From JAKFDI01 sp044508835 (GTDB lineage: Bacteria; Pseudomonadota; Gammaproteobacteria; Burkholderiales; Burkholderiaceae_C), in NCBI GenBank assembly GCA_044508835.1, contig JBIQHD010000005.1:62001-126000 (forward strand): a stretch of DNA of 64,000 bases, written 5' to 3'. Within the stretch, counting starts at the first letter, position 1, and every line of letters starts with the position of its first letter. Made by a program: the position numbers and the translations under genes. Of the stretch, positions 1-8,617 are shown piece by piece. Under the pieces are notes generated by a model. That model was not told the DNA's origin, did no database searches, and saw only the letters and a list, made by a program, of their open reading frames with translations.

Positions 1-125
1 TCGCTGCGCGACGCCTCGCGCATCGAGCCGAGGTGAAGCGAGAAAGGAATTCGTCGTCAGGGCGAGACCCGGCTTCTTCCAACTGCGGCTGCACTTTTCA
101 ACCAGCCAAACCGGACTGCGCGCAC

Positions 126-191
126 GCTTCGACAAGCTCAGCGCGAACGGGACTTGGTGGCACGAGCGCTTCGATACCTCAGCGCGAACGG
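126..191. repeat. Pair of REP-like intergenic repeat copies
   Basis: Two imperfect copies of the motif GCTTCGACAAGCTCAGCG followed by CGAACGG lie at about 126-150 and 168-191. The second copy has GATACCTCAG in place of GACAAGCTCAG. A further copy in the opposite orientation lies at 9409-9433. Short dyad repeats of this kind are common between genes in many proteobacteria; that family assignment is from memory. Nothing else is recognisable in bases 1-239. Confidence 0.6.
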
Positions 192-239
192 GTGGATGGG
201 CGGGACGAGCGAAGAACGAACGCCAGCCGCGCCAGCCCC

Positions 240-1478
240 TCACCCCAGCCGGGCCAGCGCCTGCGCGAAATCGGCCTGCAGGTCGGCCAGGTCCTCGATG
301 CCGACCGACACGCGGATCAGCCCGTCGGCGATGCCCATCTGCGCGCGCCGCTCGGCGCCCATCTCCCAGAAGATGGTCTGCGCCACCGGAATGGCCAGCG
401 TGCGGTTGTCCGACAGGTGGCTCGACAGGATGACGAGCTCCAGCGTGTCGAGGAAGTCGAGGCAGTCGACCCCGGCCTTCAGCTCGAAGGCCAGCAGCCC
501 GCCGAAGCCGCCCTTGAACAGCCCCGCCGCGCGCCGGTGCTCGGCATGGCTTTCGAGCCCGGGGTAGTACACGCGGTCGATCTGCGGCTGCCGCTCCAGC
601 CAGCGCGCGAGGCCGAGCGCATTCGCGCAGGTGCGCTCGATGCGCAGCGCCAGCGTCTCGGCGCCCACCGAGATGCGGTGCGCATCCTCGGCGCGCAGGC
701 TCGCGCCCATGTCGCGCAGGCCCTTCTTGCGGATCTGCTGCATGCCCCAGCCGGCCGGGTCGCCCTTGCGGTAGTTGGCGGCGATGTTGGGGTAGCGGCT
801 CCAGTCGAACAAGCCGGTGTCGATCACCGCGCCGCCCATCGCATCGCCGTGGCCGCCGATGCCCTTGGTGAGCGCATGCACCACCAGCCCGGCCTTCACG
901 TCGCGCGGGTTGAAGAGCGCGGGCGTGGTGAGCGTGTTGTCGACCACGTAGAGCACGCCGCGCTCGGCGCACAGCGCGCCGATGCCCGCCAGGTCGGCCA
1001 CCTGCGTGCGCGGGTTGGCGATGGTCTCGACGAACACCAGCCGCGTGTCCGGGCGCATCGCCGCGGCCACCTGGGCGGCGTCGGTGGCGTCGGCGAAGCT
1101 GACCTCGACGCCGAGCTTGACCAGCGTGCTCAGCAGGCTGTTCGTGTTGCCGAAGAGGAAGTTGGAACTGACGACGTGGTCGCCGCGCTGCAGCAGCGAG
1201 AACAGCATGGACGAGATGGCGCCCATGCCGGTGGCGAAGGTGGTGGCGGCGCGCCCGCCTTCGAGCATCGCGAGCTTGGCCTCCAGCGCCGCCGTGGTGG
1301 GGTTGCCCTGGCGCGCGTAGACGTAGCCGGGCTTGGTGCCCTGGAAGGCCGCCACCAGGTCGCGCGAGGCGGCGTAGGCGAAGGTCGCCGAGCTGTGCAT
1401 CGGCTTGTGCACGGCGCCGTGTTCGGCGCCGGCGAGGCGGTCGGCGTGCAGCAGTCGGGTGGTGATGCCTTGGGTCAT
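240..1478 (-). CDS. Cys/Met metabolism PLP-dependent enzyme (cystathionine gamma-synthase / O-acylhomoserine sulfhydrylase family)
   Basis: A protein of 412 residues matching the fold-type I Cys/Met-metabolism enzymes in length and landmarks. These are YARQGNPTT near residue 54, an ATGMGAISS segment near 82, VVDNTLTTP near 178 and the PLP lysine in HALTKGIGGHGD, Lys205. The family acts on O-acylated homoserine or on cystathionine in sulfur amino acid synthesis or breakdown; the exact reaction cannot be read from sequence. The usual Ser two residues before the Thr-Lys is Ala here (ALTK instead of SxTK), as in some family branches. It is monocistronic in appearance, 67 bases downstream of the MalT-like regulator pair. 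Confidence 0.85.
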   Translation of the reverse strand: MTQGITTRLLHADRLAGAEHGAVHKPMHSSATFAYAASRDLVAAFQGTKPGYVYARQGNPTTAALEAKLAMLEGGRAATTFATGMGAISSMLFSLLQRGDHVVSSNFLFGNTNSLLSTLVKLGVEVSFADATDAAQVAAAMRPDTRLVFVETIANPRTQVADLAGIGALCAERGVLYVVDNTLTTPALFNPRDVKAGLVVHALTKGIGGHGDAMGGAVIDTGLFDWSRYPNIAANYRKGDPAGWGMQQIRKKGLRDMGASLRAEDAHRISVGAETLALRIERTCANALGLARWLERQPQIDRVYYPGLESHAEHRRAAGLFKGGFGGLLAFELKAGVDCLDFLDTLELVILSSHLSDNRTLAIPVAQTIFWEMGAERRAQMGIADGLIRVSVGIEDLADLQADFAQALARLG

Positions 1479-1545
1479 GGGGCGGTCGGTGCGGGTCGAA
1501 GCTGCCGATTATCGGCCGCCGATGTTGCGCTGCCGCAAACGGCGT

Positions 1546-4224
1546 TCAGAGATTCGCGCGGTAGCAGGCCGCCGCCTGCCCGCGCGAGTTGGCGCCCAGC
1601 TTGTCCAGGATGTTGGCGACGTGGCGCTTGACCGTGTGCGGGCTCAGGTCGAAGGCGCGGGCGATGAGCTTGTTGCTGTCGCCGGCGGCGATGCGTTCGA
1701 GCACCTCGCGCTCGCGCTCGGTCAGCGGCAGGCCGGTGCCGGCGGGGGCGCCGGCCGCCTTCGCGGGCGCGGCCGCCGGCGCGCGCCGGGCCTGGCCGCG
1801 CAGCTCGGCCGAGATGCGCTGCCAGTGCAGCAGCCAGTGCTTGAGCGCGGGCGCCATGCGCGCGCCGAGCGCGCCGCCGGCCAGCGCCGCCAGCACGGCC
1901 TCGCCGACCATCAGCGCCGCGGCCGCATGGTCGCGCGGCACCGATTCGGGCAGCGGCCGCAGCGCGTCGAGCGCGCCGGCCACGTCGCCGAGCGCCTGGC
2001 AGGCATGGGCCAGGCGCAGCCGGATCTCCACGTTCTGCGCGAAGAGCACGAGCTGCGGCTCGCGCTCGAGCGCCGCGCGATAGCCGGGCACGGCCTCGGC
2101 GAAGCGCCCGTCGGCCCAGGCCACGTGCGCCGCCAGCGCGCAGCGCTGGGCCGCGAGCAGGGCCGGCTCGAAGGCGTCGGCCCGCGCCGGCAGCCGCTCG
2201 TGCATGGCCCGCAGCGCCGCGGCGTCGCCCACGGCCAGCGCCGTGCGCGCCAGGAAGAACTGGTAGTAGCCGCGCCACACGCGCCGGCGGTCGCGGCTGC
2301 GCGGGTCGTCCAGGTCGTCCAGCAGCCCCTGGGCCGCGGCCAGCGCCGCCGCGCCTTCGCCGTGCCAGGCATGCCACAGCGCCCGCGCGCTGCGGGTGAA
2401 GGTGGCCACCGCCAGCGGCATGCCGAGCCAGCGCTGGTCCTCCTCGGCCGACTGCAGCGCGGCAGCCGCCTCGTCGAAGCGGCCCTGCCACAGCAGCGAC
2501 AGCGCATCGAGCGCGAACACGGCCGCGCGCCGGGTGGTCGGCACGTCGCCGACGTGGCGCCCCGCGCCGCGGTTGTAGCGCTGCAGCACCGGCGCCATGC
2601 CGGGCAGGCCGACGAACACCGGCAGCGTCTGGCAGCGCGTCCAGAGGTCGGGATCGTCCGCGCGCTCGAGCGTGTCAACGGCCTCGGCATAGAGCGCCGG
2701 CACCGGTGCCAGCGTGTCGCCGTCGAGCGCGTGCCAGGTGCGCAGCAGCTGCGCGGGCGCGCGCACCGCGTCGGGCATGGGCTGCGTCATCAGCGCGTCG
2801 ATCTCGCGCCGCGACTGCGCGAGCAGCCCCTGCCCGCACAGCGCGACCGCGTGGTAGACGAGGCAGCGCTTGGCGTCGTCGCTGTCGCCGCCGCCCGCGC
2901 GGGCGTAGCCGGCGAGCGCGCGCTGCAGCGACTCGGCCATGCGCGGGAAGCTCCAGCGCGCCCAGTTGGCGATGCCGTCGAGGAAGTCGAGCCCCGGCGC
3001 CTGCTGGCGCCAGCCGGGCGGGAACTGCTCGATGACGCGGAACACCGTGTCGAGCGCGCCGGCGCCGATCCAGGCGGGCGCGGCGGCTTCGAGCACGGCC
3101 TGCGCCTGCGCCCAGTGGCCGCCGCGCAGCAGGAAGCCGATGCGCCGCTGCGCGTCGGGCTCGGTGTCGGCGGCGCGCTGCAGCAGGCCGGGCACTTCGT
3201 CGGGCAGCTCGCGGGCGAGGCGCTCCTCGAGGCAGTCGCGGAACAGGTCGTGCAGCGCGAGCGTGGGCTCGTCGCCCGCCAGCACCGAGACGAACAGGCC
3301 GCGGCGCTCGGTCTCGTCGAGCAGCCGGGCGGCGTCGCCATGGCCCGTCACCACCGCGCAGCGCGCCGCCGAGAGCTCGGGCAGCGGCGAGGCGCGCAGC
3401 AGGAAGTGCCGCAGCCGCGCGGGCAGCGCATCAAGCACTTCGCTGGCCAGGTAGTCGAACGCATGCCGGTCGGCGGCGCCGCGCGCCCCGGCGCCCTGCC
3501 CGGCGTTCAGGGCCAGCCGCAGGCCGGCGGCCCAGCCCTGGGTGCGCCGCCACAGCGGCTCGACGTCCTCGGCCCCGCCCACGCCGGCCTGGCCGGCCAG
3601 CGCACCCGCTTCCTCGGGCGAGAAGCGCAGGTCCTCGATGCGGAACTCGACCAGCTCGCCGCAGGCGCGCAGGCGCGGCAGCGCCAGCGGCGGATCGACG
3701 CGGCTGGACATCACCAGCGTCCAGCCGGCGGGCAGGCGCTCCAGCAGCAGGTCGCACCACTCGAACACCGCCGGATCGGCGATGCGGTGCGTGTCCTCCA
3801 GCACGATGACGCCGCGGCGCTCGGCGCCGGCGAGCGCGTTCACCAGCGCGTCGGCGCTGCGGCGCAGCCCGGCGCGGCCGGCCTGCGTGCCGCCGCCGCC
3901 GTCGACGCCGCCGGCCAGCGCATCGGGCGCCACCCGCCACGGCAGGTCCCAGGGTTCGAGCGCGGCGCACAGGCAGCCGAGCAGGCGGTGCAGGTCGTCG
4001 TCCTCGTCGCAGCCGACCCAGGCGCAGGCGACGCCGGGGTCGAGCTGCGCGAGCTGGCGGGTGAGCGCCGCCGTCTTGCCGAAGCCCGCCGGCGCGCACA
4101 GCAGCACCAGCCGCGGCCCGAGCAGCGCCTGGCCGAGGCGGCGCTCCAGCGCGGGGCGCGCCACCAGCCCGGGCCGCGGGCGCGGCGGCTGGATCTTCGT
4201 CAGGGCGAAGCGCAGGGTCTCCAT
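1546..4224 (-). CDS. MalT-like LuxR-family ATP-dependent transcriptional regulator (paralogue 1)
   Basis: An 892-residue LAL/MalT-type regulator. The N-terminus carries a Walker A motif APAGFGKT (Lys50) in a STAND-type NTPase. The middle is a long helical, TPR-like region of Ala/Leu-rich repeats. The last 60 residues form a LuxR helix-turn-helix with EREREVLERIAAGDSNK and SPHTVKRHVANILDKL. Such proteins activate target operons after binding an inducer and ATP; no inducer can be inferred. It starts 13 bases after the stop of a paralogue of almost the same length (886 residues) with the same Walker lysine at residue 50 and a nearly identical DNA-binding end, so the two look like a tandem duplication in one operon. 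Confidence 0.88.
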   Translation of the reverse strand: METLRFALTKIQPPRPRPGLVARPALERRLGQALLGPRLVLLCAPAGFGKTAALTRQLAQLDPGVACAWVGCDEDDDLHRLLGCLCAALEPWDLPWRVAPDALAGGVDGGGGTQAGRAGLRRSADALVNALAGAERRGVIVLEDTHRIADPAVFEWCDLLLERLPAGWTLVMSSRVDPPLALPRLRACGELVEFRIEDLRFSPEEAGALAGQAGVGGAEDVEPLWRRTQGWAAGLRLALNAGQGAGARGAADRHAFDYLASEVLDALPARLRHFLLRASPLPELSAARCAVVTGHGDAARLLDETERRGLFVSVLAGDEPTLALHDLFRDCLEERLARELPDEVPGLLQRAADTEPDAQRRIGFLLRGGHWAQAQAVLEAAAPAWIGAGALDTVFRVIEQFPPGWRQQAPGLDFLDGIANWARWSFPRMAESLQRALAGYARAGGGDSDDAKRCLVYHAVALCGQGLLAQSRREIDALMTQPMPDAVRAPAQLLRTWHALDGDTLAPVPALYAEAVDTLERADDPDLWTRCQTLPVFVGLPGMAPVLQRYNRGAGRHVGDVPTTRRAAVFALDALSLLWQGRFDEAAAALQSAEEDQRWLGMPLAVATFTRSARALWHAWHGEGAAALAAAQGLLDDLDDPRSRDRRRVWRGYYQFFLARTALAVGDAAALRAMHERLPARADAFEPALLAAQRCALAAHVAWADGRFAEAVPGYRAALEREPQLVLFAQNVEIRLRLAHACQALGDVAGALDALRPLPESVPRDHAAAALMVGEAVLAALAGGALGARMAPALKHWLLHWQRISAELRGQARRAPAAAPAKAAGAPAGTGLPLTEREREVLERIAAGDSNKLIARAFDLSPHTVKRHVANILDKLGANSRGQAAACYRANL

Positions 4225-4237
4225 CGTCGGGCGATTT

Positions 4238-6898
4238 TCAATCGGGGGCGTGCAGGTGTGCGCGGAACCAGGCCGCGGCCTGCCCGCGCGAGCCGGCGTC
4301 GAGCTTGTCCAGGATGTTGGCGACGTGGCGCTTGACGGTGTGCGGGCTCAGGTCGAGGGCGCGGGCGATGAGCTTGTTGCTGTCGCCGGCGGCGATGCGC
4401 GCCAGCACCTCGCGCTCGCGTGCGCTGAGCACGACGGCCGGCGGCGGCACGGCGTCCGGGCGCGGCGCCGCCGGCGCGCCGGCCGCCGCCGCCGGGCCGC
4501 GCGCCCAGGCCGCCAGCGTGCGCGCCTGCGTCGCGTCGAGCCGCCCGCCCCAGGGCGCGGCGGCCAGCGAGCGCAGCGCGCGCGGCCCGGCGAACAGCGC
4601 GCCGGCGGGCTCGCCGCTCGCGGCCACCTGCGCGAACGCCGGGCGCAGCGCCTCGGCCGCCGCGTCGAGGTCGCCGGTGCGCAGCAGCGCGTCGGCCAGG
4701 CGCACGCGCACCTCCAGGCCCTGGCCGTGCAGGTCGATGCCGACGGGGTCGTCCGCCAGCGCCCGCGCGTAGCCGCGCGCCGCCTCGGCGAAGCGGCCGT
4801 CCAGTGCGGCCAGCCGCGGCGCCAGCGTGGCGCGCTCGCGCACGAAGGTGGCGTGCTCCGCCTCGCCATGGCGGCTCTCGATCCGCCGCGCCACCTCGCG
4901 CTGGGTGGCGTCGTCGTCGCACATCGCGGCCACGCGCAGCTTGAAGAACAGGAAGTGGTTGAGCCAGACGGCGCGCCGCCCGCTCTGGCGCGCGTCGTCC
5001 AGGCCGTCGATCTCGGCCTGCGCCGCGGCCAGCGCCGCCTCCCGCTCGCCGCGCAGCGCGTGCACGAGGCAGGCGAAGGTGAGGTGATAGCCGCTCACGT
5101 TGGGCGGCCGGTTGAGCCAGCGGCTGTCGCGCTCGACGCGCTGCAGGGTCTCGAAGGCCGCGTCCGCCTGCCCGGCCCACAGCTGCAGCCCACCCTGCAG
5201 CGCATGGGCCAGCACGCGCAGCGGCGTCGGCGGCTCCTCGGGCGCGCGCCGCCACGCGCCGTGCACCCAGCGCTGGATGGCGGTGCGCGCGCCGGGCTGG
5301 CCGACGAAGGTGGTCAGCGGCACGCACTGCAGCCACAGCATCGGGTCGTCGCTGCGTTCGAGCAGCGCCACCGTGCGCGCCAGCGGCTCGGCGATGCGGT
5401 CGAAGCGCGACGCGGCGAGGGCGTGCCAGCTCTCGACCAGCCAGGCCGTGGCTTCGGTGTGCAGGTCCAGCGGCAGGCGGCGCATCTGCGCGAGCAGGCC
5501 GGCCGCCTGCTCCACCGCGCCGCCGGCGGTGAGTCCCATGGCGAGCAGCGCCCGCGCGCGCTGGGCCGCGGCCGGCTGCTGCGCGCGCTCGAAGCCGGGG
5601 ATCGCGCGGCCGAGCGCGTCCTGCATCGCGTGCAGGTCCCAGTGCGCCCAGGCGCACAGGCCGCGCAGGTGCGCCAGCGCCGGCGAGGCCTCGCGCACCG
5701 CCGGCGGGAAGTGGTCGAGCATGCGCAGCACCTGCACGGTGCCGCCGGCCGCGACCAGCCCCGGGCCGACGCCGCACAGCACCTCCTCGGCCTGCGCCCA
5801 GGCGCCGGCGCGCGCGAGGTAGCCGACGCGGCGCACCGGATCGGTCTCGCCGGCGGCGGCGCGTTCGAGCAGCTGCGGCAGCTCGCCGGGCAGCTCGCGG
5901 CGCAGGCGGTCGTCGAGGCAGTCGCGGAACAGGTCGTGCAGCGTCAGCGTCGGCTCCTGCCCGTCGAGCACGCCGACGAAGAGCCCGCGGCGCTCGATGT
6001 CGTCGAGCCAGGCCGCGGCCCGGGCATCGCCCGAGACGGCGGCGCAGCGCGAGGCCGTCAGCTCGGGCAGCACCGAGCAGCGCAGCAGGAACAGGCGCAG
6101 CGGCTCGGGCATGGCGTCCAGCACCTCGGCGGCGAGGTAGTCGAACATGTGGCGGTTGCTCACGCTGCCGCCCGCCTGCCCGCCGGCGGCGCCCAGCACC
6201 AGCCCGAGGCCGGCCGCCCAGCCCTGCGTGCGCGCCAGCAGCGACACCGCGTCCACCGGCCCGCCGGCGCCGCCGTGCCGCGCCACCAGGCGCTTCACCT
6301 CGTCCTCGGTGAAGCGCAGCGCGTCCTGGCGGAACTCGCGCAGCTCGCCGCGCGCCCGCCAGCGCGCCAGGGGCAGCGGCGGGTCGACCCGGGTGGACAG
6401 TGCCACGCCCCAGTGCGCCGGCAGGCGCTCGATCACCGTGTCGAGGAAGCGGAACACCGCGGGGTCGTCGATGCGGTGCAGGTCGTCGATGACGATGAGC
6501 CCGCGCGGCACGTCGGTGGCGACGAGGGCGTTGACCAGGTCGAAGGCCACGGCGCGGGCGCCCGCGCCGTCGGGGCCGAGCGCGGCGACCAGTGCGTCGG
6601 GCTCGCTGCGCCACGGCAGGTCGTGCGGATCGAGCGCGGCCACGAGGCCGGCCACGAAGCGGGCGAGGTCGTCGTCGGCATCGGCGCCGAGCCAGGCGAG
6701 CGCGGTGCCCGGCGGCAGCGACGACGCCTGGCGGGCGAGCGCCGCGGTCTTGCCGAAGCCCGCCGGCGCGCACACCAGCACCAGCCGCTGGGCGGCCAGC
6801 GCGGCGGCGAGCTCGGCGTCGATGCGGTCGCGCGCGACCCAGGCCGGACGGAGACGCGGTGGACGGAGCTTGGTCTGGGCGAAGCTGCTGAGGTTCAT
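4238..6898 (-). CDS. MalT-like LuxR-family ATP-dependent transcriptional regulator (paralogue 2)
   Basis: An 886-residue protein with the same plan as its downstream neighbour: STAND NTPase with Walker A APAGFGKT (Lys50), a long TPR-like middle and a C-terminal LuxR HTH (SPHTVKRHVANILDKL). The frame is open to an ATG at 7015. The ATG at 6898 was chosen because MNLSSFAQTKLRPPR then aligns residue for residue with the METLRFALTKIQPPR start of the paralogue, and a TATACT hexamer lies just upstream. DNA identity is highest in the last 120 bases of each gene, where even the codons agree. The ligand and target genes are unknown; nothing nearby resembles a sugar-uptake operon. Confidence 0.85.
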   Translation of the reverse strand: MNLSSFAQTKLRPPRLRPAWVARDRIDAELAAALAAQRLVLVCAPAGFGKTAALARQASSLPPGTALAWLGADADDDLARFVAGLVAALDPHDLPWRSEPDALVAALGPDGAGARAVAFDLVNALVATDVPRGLIVIDDLHRIDDPAVFRFLDTVIERLPAHWGVALSTRVDPPLPLARWRARGELREFRQDALRFTEDEVKRLVARHGGAGGPVDAVSLLARTQGWAAGLGLVLGAAGGQAGGSVSNRHMFDYLAAEVLDAMPEPLRLFLLRCSVLPELTASRCAAVSGDARAAAWLDDIERRGLFVGVLDGQEPTLTLHDLFRDCLDDRLRRELPGELPQLLERAAAGETDPVRRVGYLARAGAWAQAEEVLCGVGPGLVAAGGTVQVLRMLDHFPPAVREASPALAHLRGLCAWAHWDLHAMQDALGRAIPGFERAQQPAAAQRARALLAMGLTAGGAVEQAAGLLAQMRRLPLDLHTEATAWLVESWHALAASRFDRIAEPLARTVALLERSDDPMLWLQCVPLTTFVGQPGARTAIQRWVHGAWRRAPEEPPTPLRVLAHALQGGLQLWAGQADAAFETLQRVERDSRWLNRPPNVSGYHLTFACLVHALRGEREAALAAAQAEIDGLDDARQSGRRAVWLNHFLFFKLRVAAMCDDDATQREVARRIESRHGEAEHATFVRERATLAPRLAALDGRFAEAARGYARALADDPVGIDLHGQGLEVRVRLADALLRTGDLDAAAEALRPAFAQVAASGEPAGALFAGPRALRSLAAAPWGGRLDATQARTLAAWARGPAAAAGAPAAPRPDAVPPPAVVLSAREREVLARIAAGDSNKLIARALDLSPHTVKRHVANILDKLDAGSRGQAAAWFRAHLHAPD

Positions 6899-6937
6899 CG
6901 CGGCCCGGCGGCGAAACCCGGAATCGGGCTGGCGCGA

Positions 6938-6943
6938 AGTATA
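6938..6943 (-). promoter_or_regulatory. Candidate -10 element for the regulator pair
   Basis: On the minus strand this reads TATACT, five of six matches to the sigma-70 -10 hexamer, in otherwise very GC-rich DNA about 40 bases upstream of the ATG at 6898. No convincing -35 hexamer is seen at the usual spacing, so it may depend on an activator. Confidence 0.35.
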
Positions 6944-7133
6944 GAAATGGACCGGGCGCCGCGCTGCAATGGCGGCGTTGCCGGCGCGAAACGCCGCGGC
7001 CCGCGGCCGGGCCACGAAAACCGCGTGCCAGCGTCACTGTTCACGGTCGGGCGCGGCGGCGGCGATCCGCGGGCTCGTGCGCCGCGTCCAATCCGCCGAT
7101 ACCCACACCGGACCCGTCCCTGGAGACAAGCGC

Positions 7134-7418
7134 ATGACACCCCAATCCGCCGCTGCCGATTCGCAGACCCTGCGCGCGCAGCTGATGGCGCCGAACCCGA
7201 TGGAGCGCGCCATCGCGCTGCACGCGCTCGAGCTCGAGCTGGCGCGCAACCGCGCCGGCCACCGCTGCCCGATCGCCGGGCAGGCCGAGAAGTTCGCCGC
7301 GCGCGGCATCCCCTTCTATTCGCCGCAGGACCCGCACTTCCGCGAGTGGGTGGGCAAGGCGGTGGGCTACTGGGAAGCGCTGCACCGCGCCAACACGGCG
7401 ACCGCCACGGCCGCCTGA
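7134..7418 (+). CDS. Conserved hypothetical small protein
   Basis: A 94-residue soluble protein with no signal peptide or membrane segment and no family I recognise. The start at 7134 follows a GGAGA ribosome-binding site 7 bases upstream; the open frame continues upstream to 6969 but that stretch lies across the divergent promoter region and has no ribosome site. The C-terminal half contains GHRCPIAGQAEKFAARG and FYSPQDPHFREW, a mix of charged and aromatic residues that suggests a folded globular protein. The neighbour downstream is an RluA-type pseudouridine synthase 32 bases away, possibly in the same transcript. Confidence 0.65.
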   Translation: MTPQSAAADSQTLRAQLMAPNPMERAIALHALELELARNRAGHRCPIAGQAEKFAARGIPFYSPQDPHFREWVGKAVGYWEALHRANTATATAA

Positions 7419-7450
7419 GCGCGCGCCCCGCGGGCTGCGAACATGCGGCG

Positions 7451-8098
7451 ATGCACGCCGCGCCCGGTTCCGCCGCCCGCCTCGACCCCGTCTGGATCGA
7501 CGACGCCCTGCTGGCCCTGGACAAGCCGGCCGGGCTGCTGTGCGTGCCCGGGCGCGGCCCCGGCAAGGCCGACTGCCTCGCCGCGCGGGCGCAGGCCGCG
7601 TGGCCCGACGCGCTGGTCGTGCACCGGCTGGACATGGCGACCTCCGGCCTGGTGCTGATGGCGCGCGGCGCGGCCATGCAGCGCGCACTGTCCGAGGCCT
7701 TCGCCCGCCGCGCGGTGGACAAGCGCTACGTCGCGGTGGTACACGGCCGGCTCGAACCGGCCGAGGGCCGCATCGACCTGCCGCTCATCGCCGACTGGCC
7801 GAACCGGCCGCGCCAGAAGGTCGACCCCGTGCACGGCAAGCCTTCGCTCACGCACTACCGCGTCGTCGCGCACGATGCGGCCGCCGGCACGACGCGGGTG
7901 GCGCTCACGCCCGTCACCGGCCGTTCGCACCAGCTGCGGGTGCACCTGCAGGCCATCGGCCACCCGATCGTCGGCGACGCGCTGTACGGGCCGGACCCGG
8001 CGCCGCCCGGCCGGCTGATGCTGCATGCGCAGCGCCTCGCGCTCGCCCATCCGCGCGACGGCACGCCGCTGCGGCTGGAAGCGGCGGCGCCGTTCTGA
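7451..8098 (+). CDS. RluA-family RNA pseudouridine synthase
   Basis: A 215-residue enzyme that isomerises uridine to pseudouridine in structured RNA. The catalytic aspartate sits in HRLDMATSG (Asp61), and TGRSHQLRVH with HPIVGDALYG further on are the other conserved family blocks. It lacks an N-terminal S4 domain and is of the short RluA type (tRNA U32 / 23S U746 class), although the target cannot be fixed from sequence. The same reading frame is open far upstream opposite the MalT-like genes; ATG 7451 is the start that gives a family-length protein. Confidence 0.85.
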   Translation: MHAAPGSAARLDPVWIDDALLALDKPAGLLCVPGRGPGKADCLAARAQAAWPDALVVHRLDMATSGLVLMARGAAMQRALSEAFARRAVDKRYVAVVHGRLEPAEGRIDLPLIADWPNRPRQKVDPVHGKPSLTHYRVVAHDAAAGTTRVALTPVTGRSHQLRVHLQAIGHPIVGDALYGPDPAPPGRLMLHAQRLALAHPRDGTPLRLEAAAPF

Positions 8099-8122
8099 GC
8101 CCGGCGGCTATCCGGTCGATAT

Positions 8123-8137
8123 TGCGAATCAATCTCA
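8123..8137. promoter_or_regulatory. Candidate Fur box upstream of the DUF2061 gene
   Basis: The 15-mer TGCGAATCAATCTCA fits the 7-1-7 Fur consensus TGAGAATnATTCTCA with two mismatches, in a locally AT-rich island 31 bases before the start codon at 8168. This is motif matching by eye. Confidence 0.45.
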
Positions 8138-8144
8138 TCTGAAT

Positions 8145-8167
8145 GTGGATAGTCCTAGACTATTCAC
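8145..8167 (+). promoter_or_regulatory. Stem-loop abutting the DUF2061 start codon
   Basis: GTGGATAGT (8145-8153) and ACTATTCAC (8159-8167) are inverted repeats with one mismatch around the 5-base loop CCTAG. The stem ends directly at the ATG and takes the place of a Shine-Dalgarno sequence, so it could be a second operator or an RNA hairpin that controls initiation. Confidence 0.45.
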
Positions 8168-8572
8168 ATGCGCTTCCGCCGACGCCCCTCCCCGCTCCAC
8201 AAGACCCTCGCCTTCGGCCTGGTGCACGTCAGCGTCGCCGTGGCGGTGGGCTGGGTGCTCACGGGCAGCTTCGTGCTCGCCGGCCTGCTCGCCCTCGTCG
8301 AGCCGACGCTCAACACCGCGGCCTTCCACGTCTTCGACCGCGCCTGGACGCGGCGCGCCGGCGGCGGGCCGTCGCTCGCCAAGTCGTCGACCTTCGGCGT
8401 GCTGCACCTGCTGATCGCCGTGGGCGTGGGCTGGGCGCTGACGGGCAGCCTCGCCGTGGCCGGCGCGATGGCGCTGGTCGAGCCGGCGGCCAACAGCGTG
8501 GCGCTGTACTTCTTCGAGCGCTGGTGGGCGCGCCGCGGGGCCGGCCCGGCGGCGCTGCCGCACGCCGCCTGA
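8168..8572 (+). CDS. DUF2061 membrane protein with internal duplication
   Basis: A 134-residue inner-membrane protein made of two copies of one unit. Residues about 12-58 (HKTLAFGLVHVSVAVAVGW, then VLAGLLALVEPTLNT) are repeated at about 74-118 (KSSTFGVLHLLIAVGVGW, then VAGAMALVEPAANS). Each unit has two hydrophobic segments, the second ending in an ALVEP motif typical of DUF2061. Function is unknown for the family. It appears to be a single-gene unit whose upstream region holds a Fur-box-like site and a stem-loop, so a link to iron status is an inference. Confidence 0.8.
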   Translation: MRFRRRPSPLHKTLAFGLVHVSVAVAVGWVLTGSFVLAGLLALVEPTLNTAAFHVFDRAWTRRAGGGPSLAKSSTFGVLHLLIAVGVGWALTGSLAVAGAMALVEPAANSVALYFFERWWARRGAGPAALPHAA

Positions 8573-8617
8573 GCCCGACGGTCAGAATCGACGCCATTTC
8601 CACTCATACGAGACGAC

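Noticed and set aside
1405..7440. Very long open frames on the plus strand opposite the MalT-like genes
   Set aside because: They are rich in Arg, Ala, His and Gln with no domain pattern, and mirror the codon structure of the minus-strand genes; only the last part from 7451, the RluA-like gene, is real.
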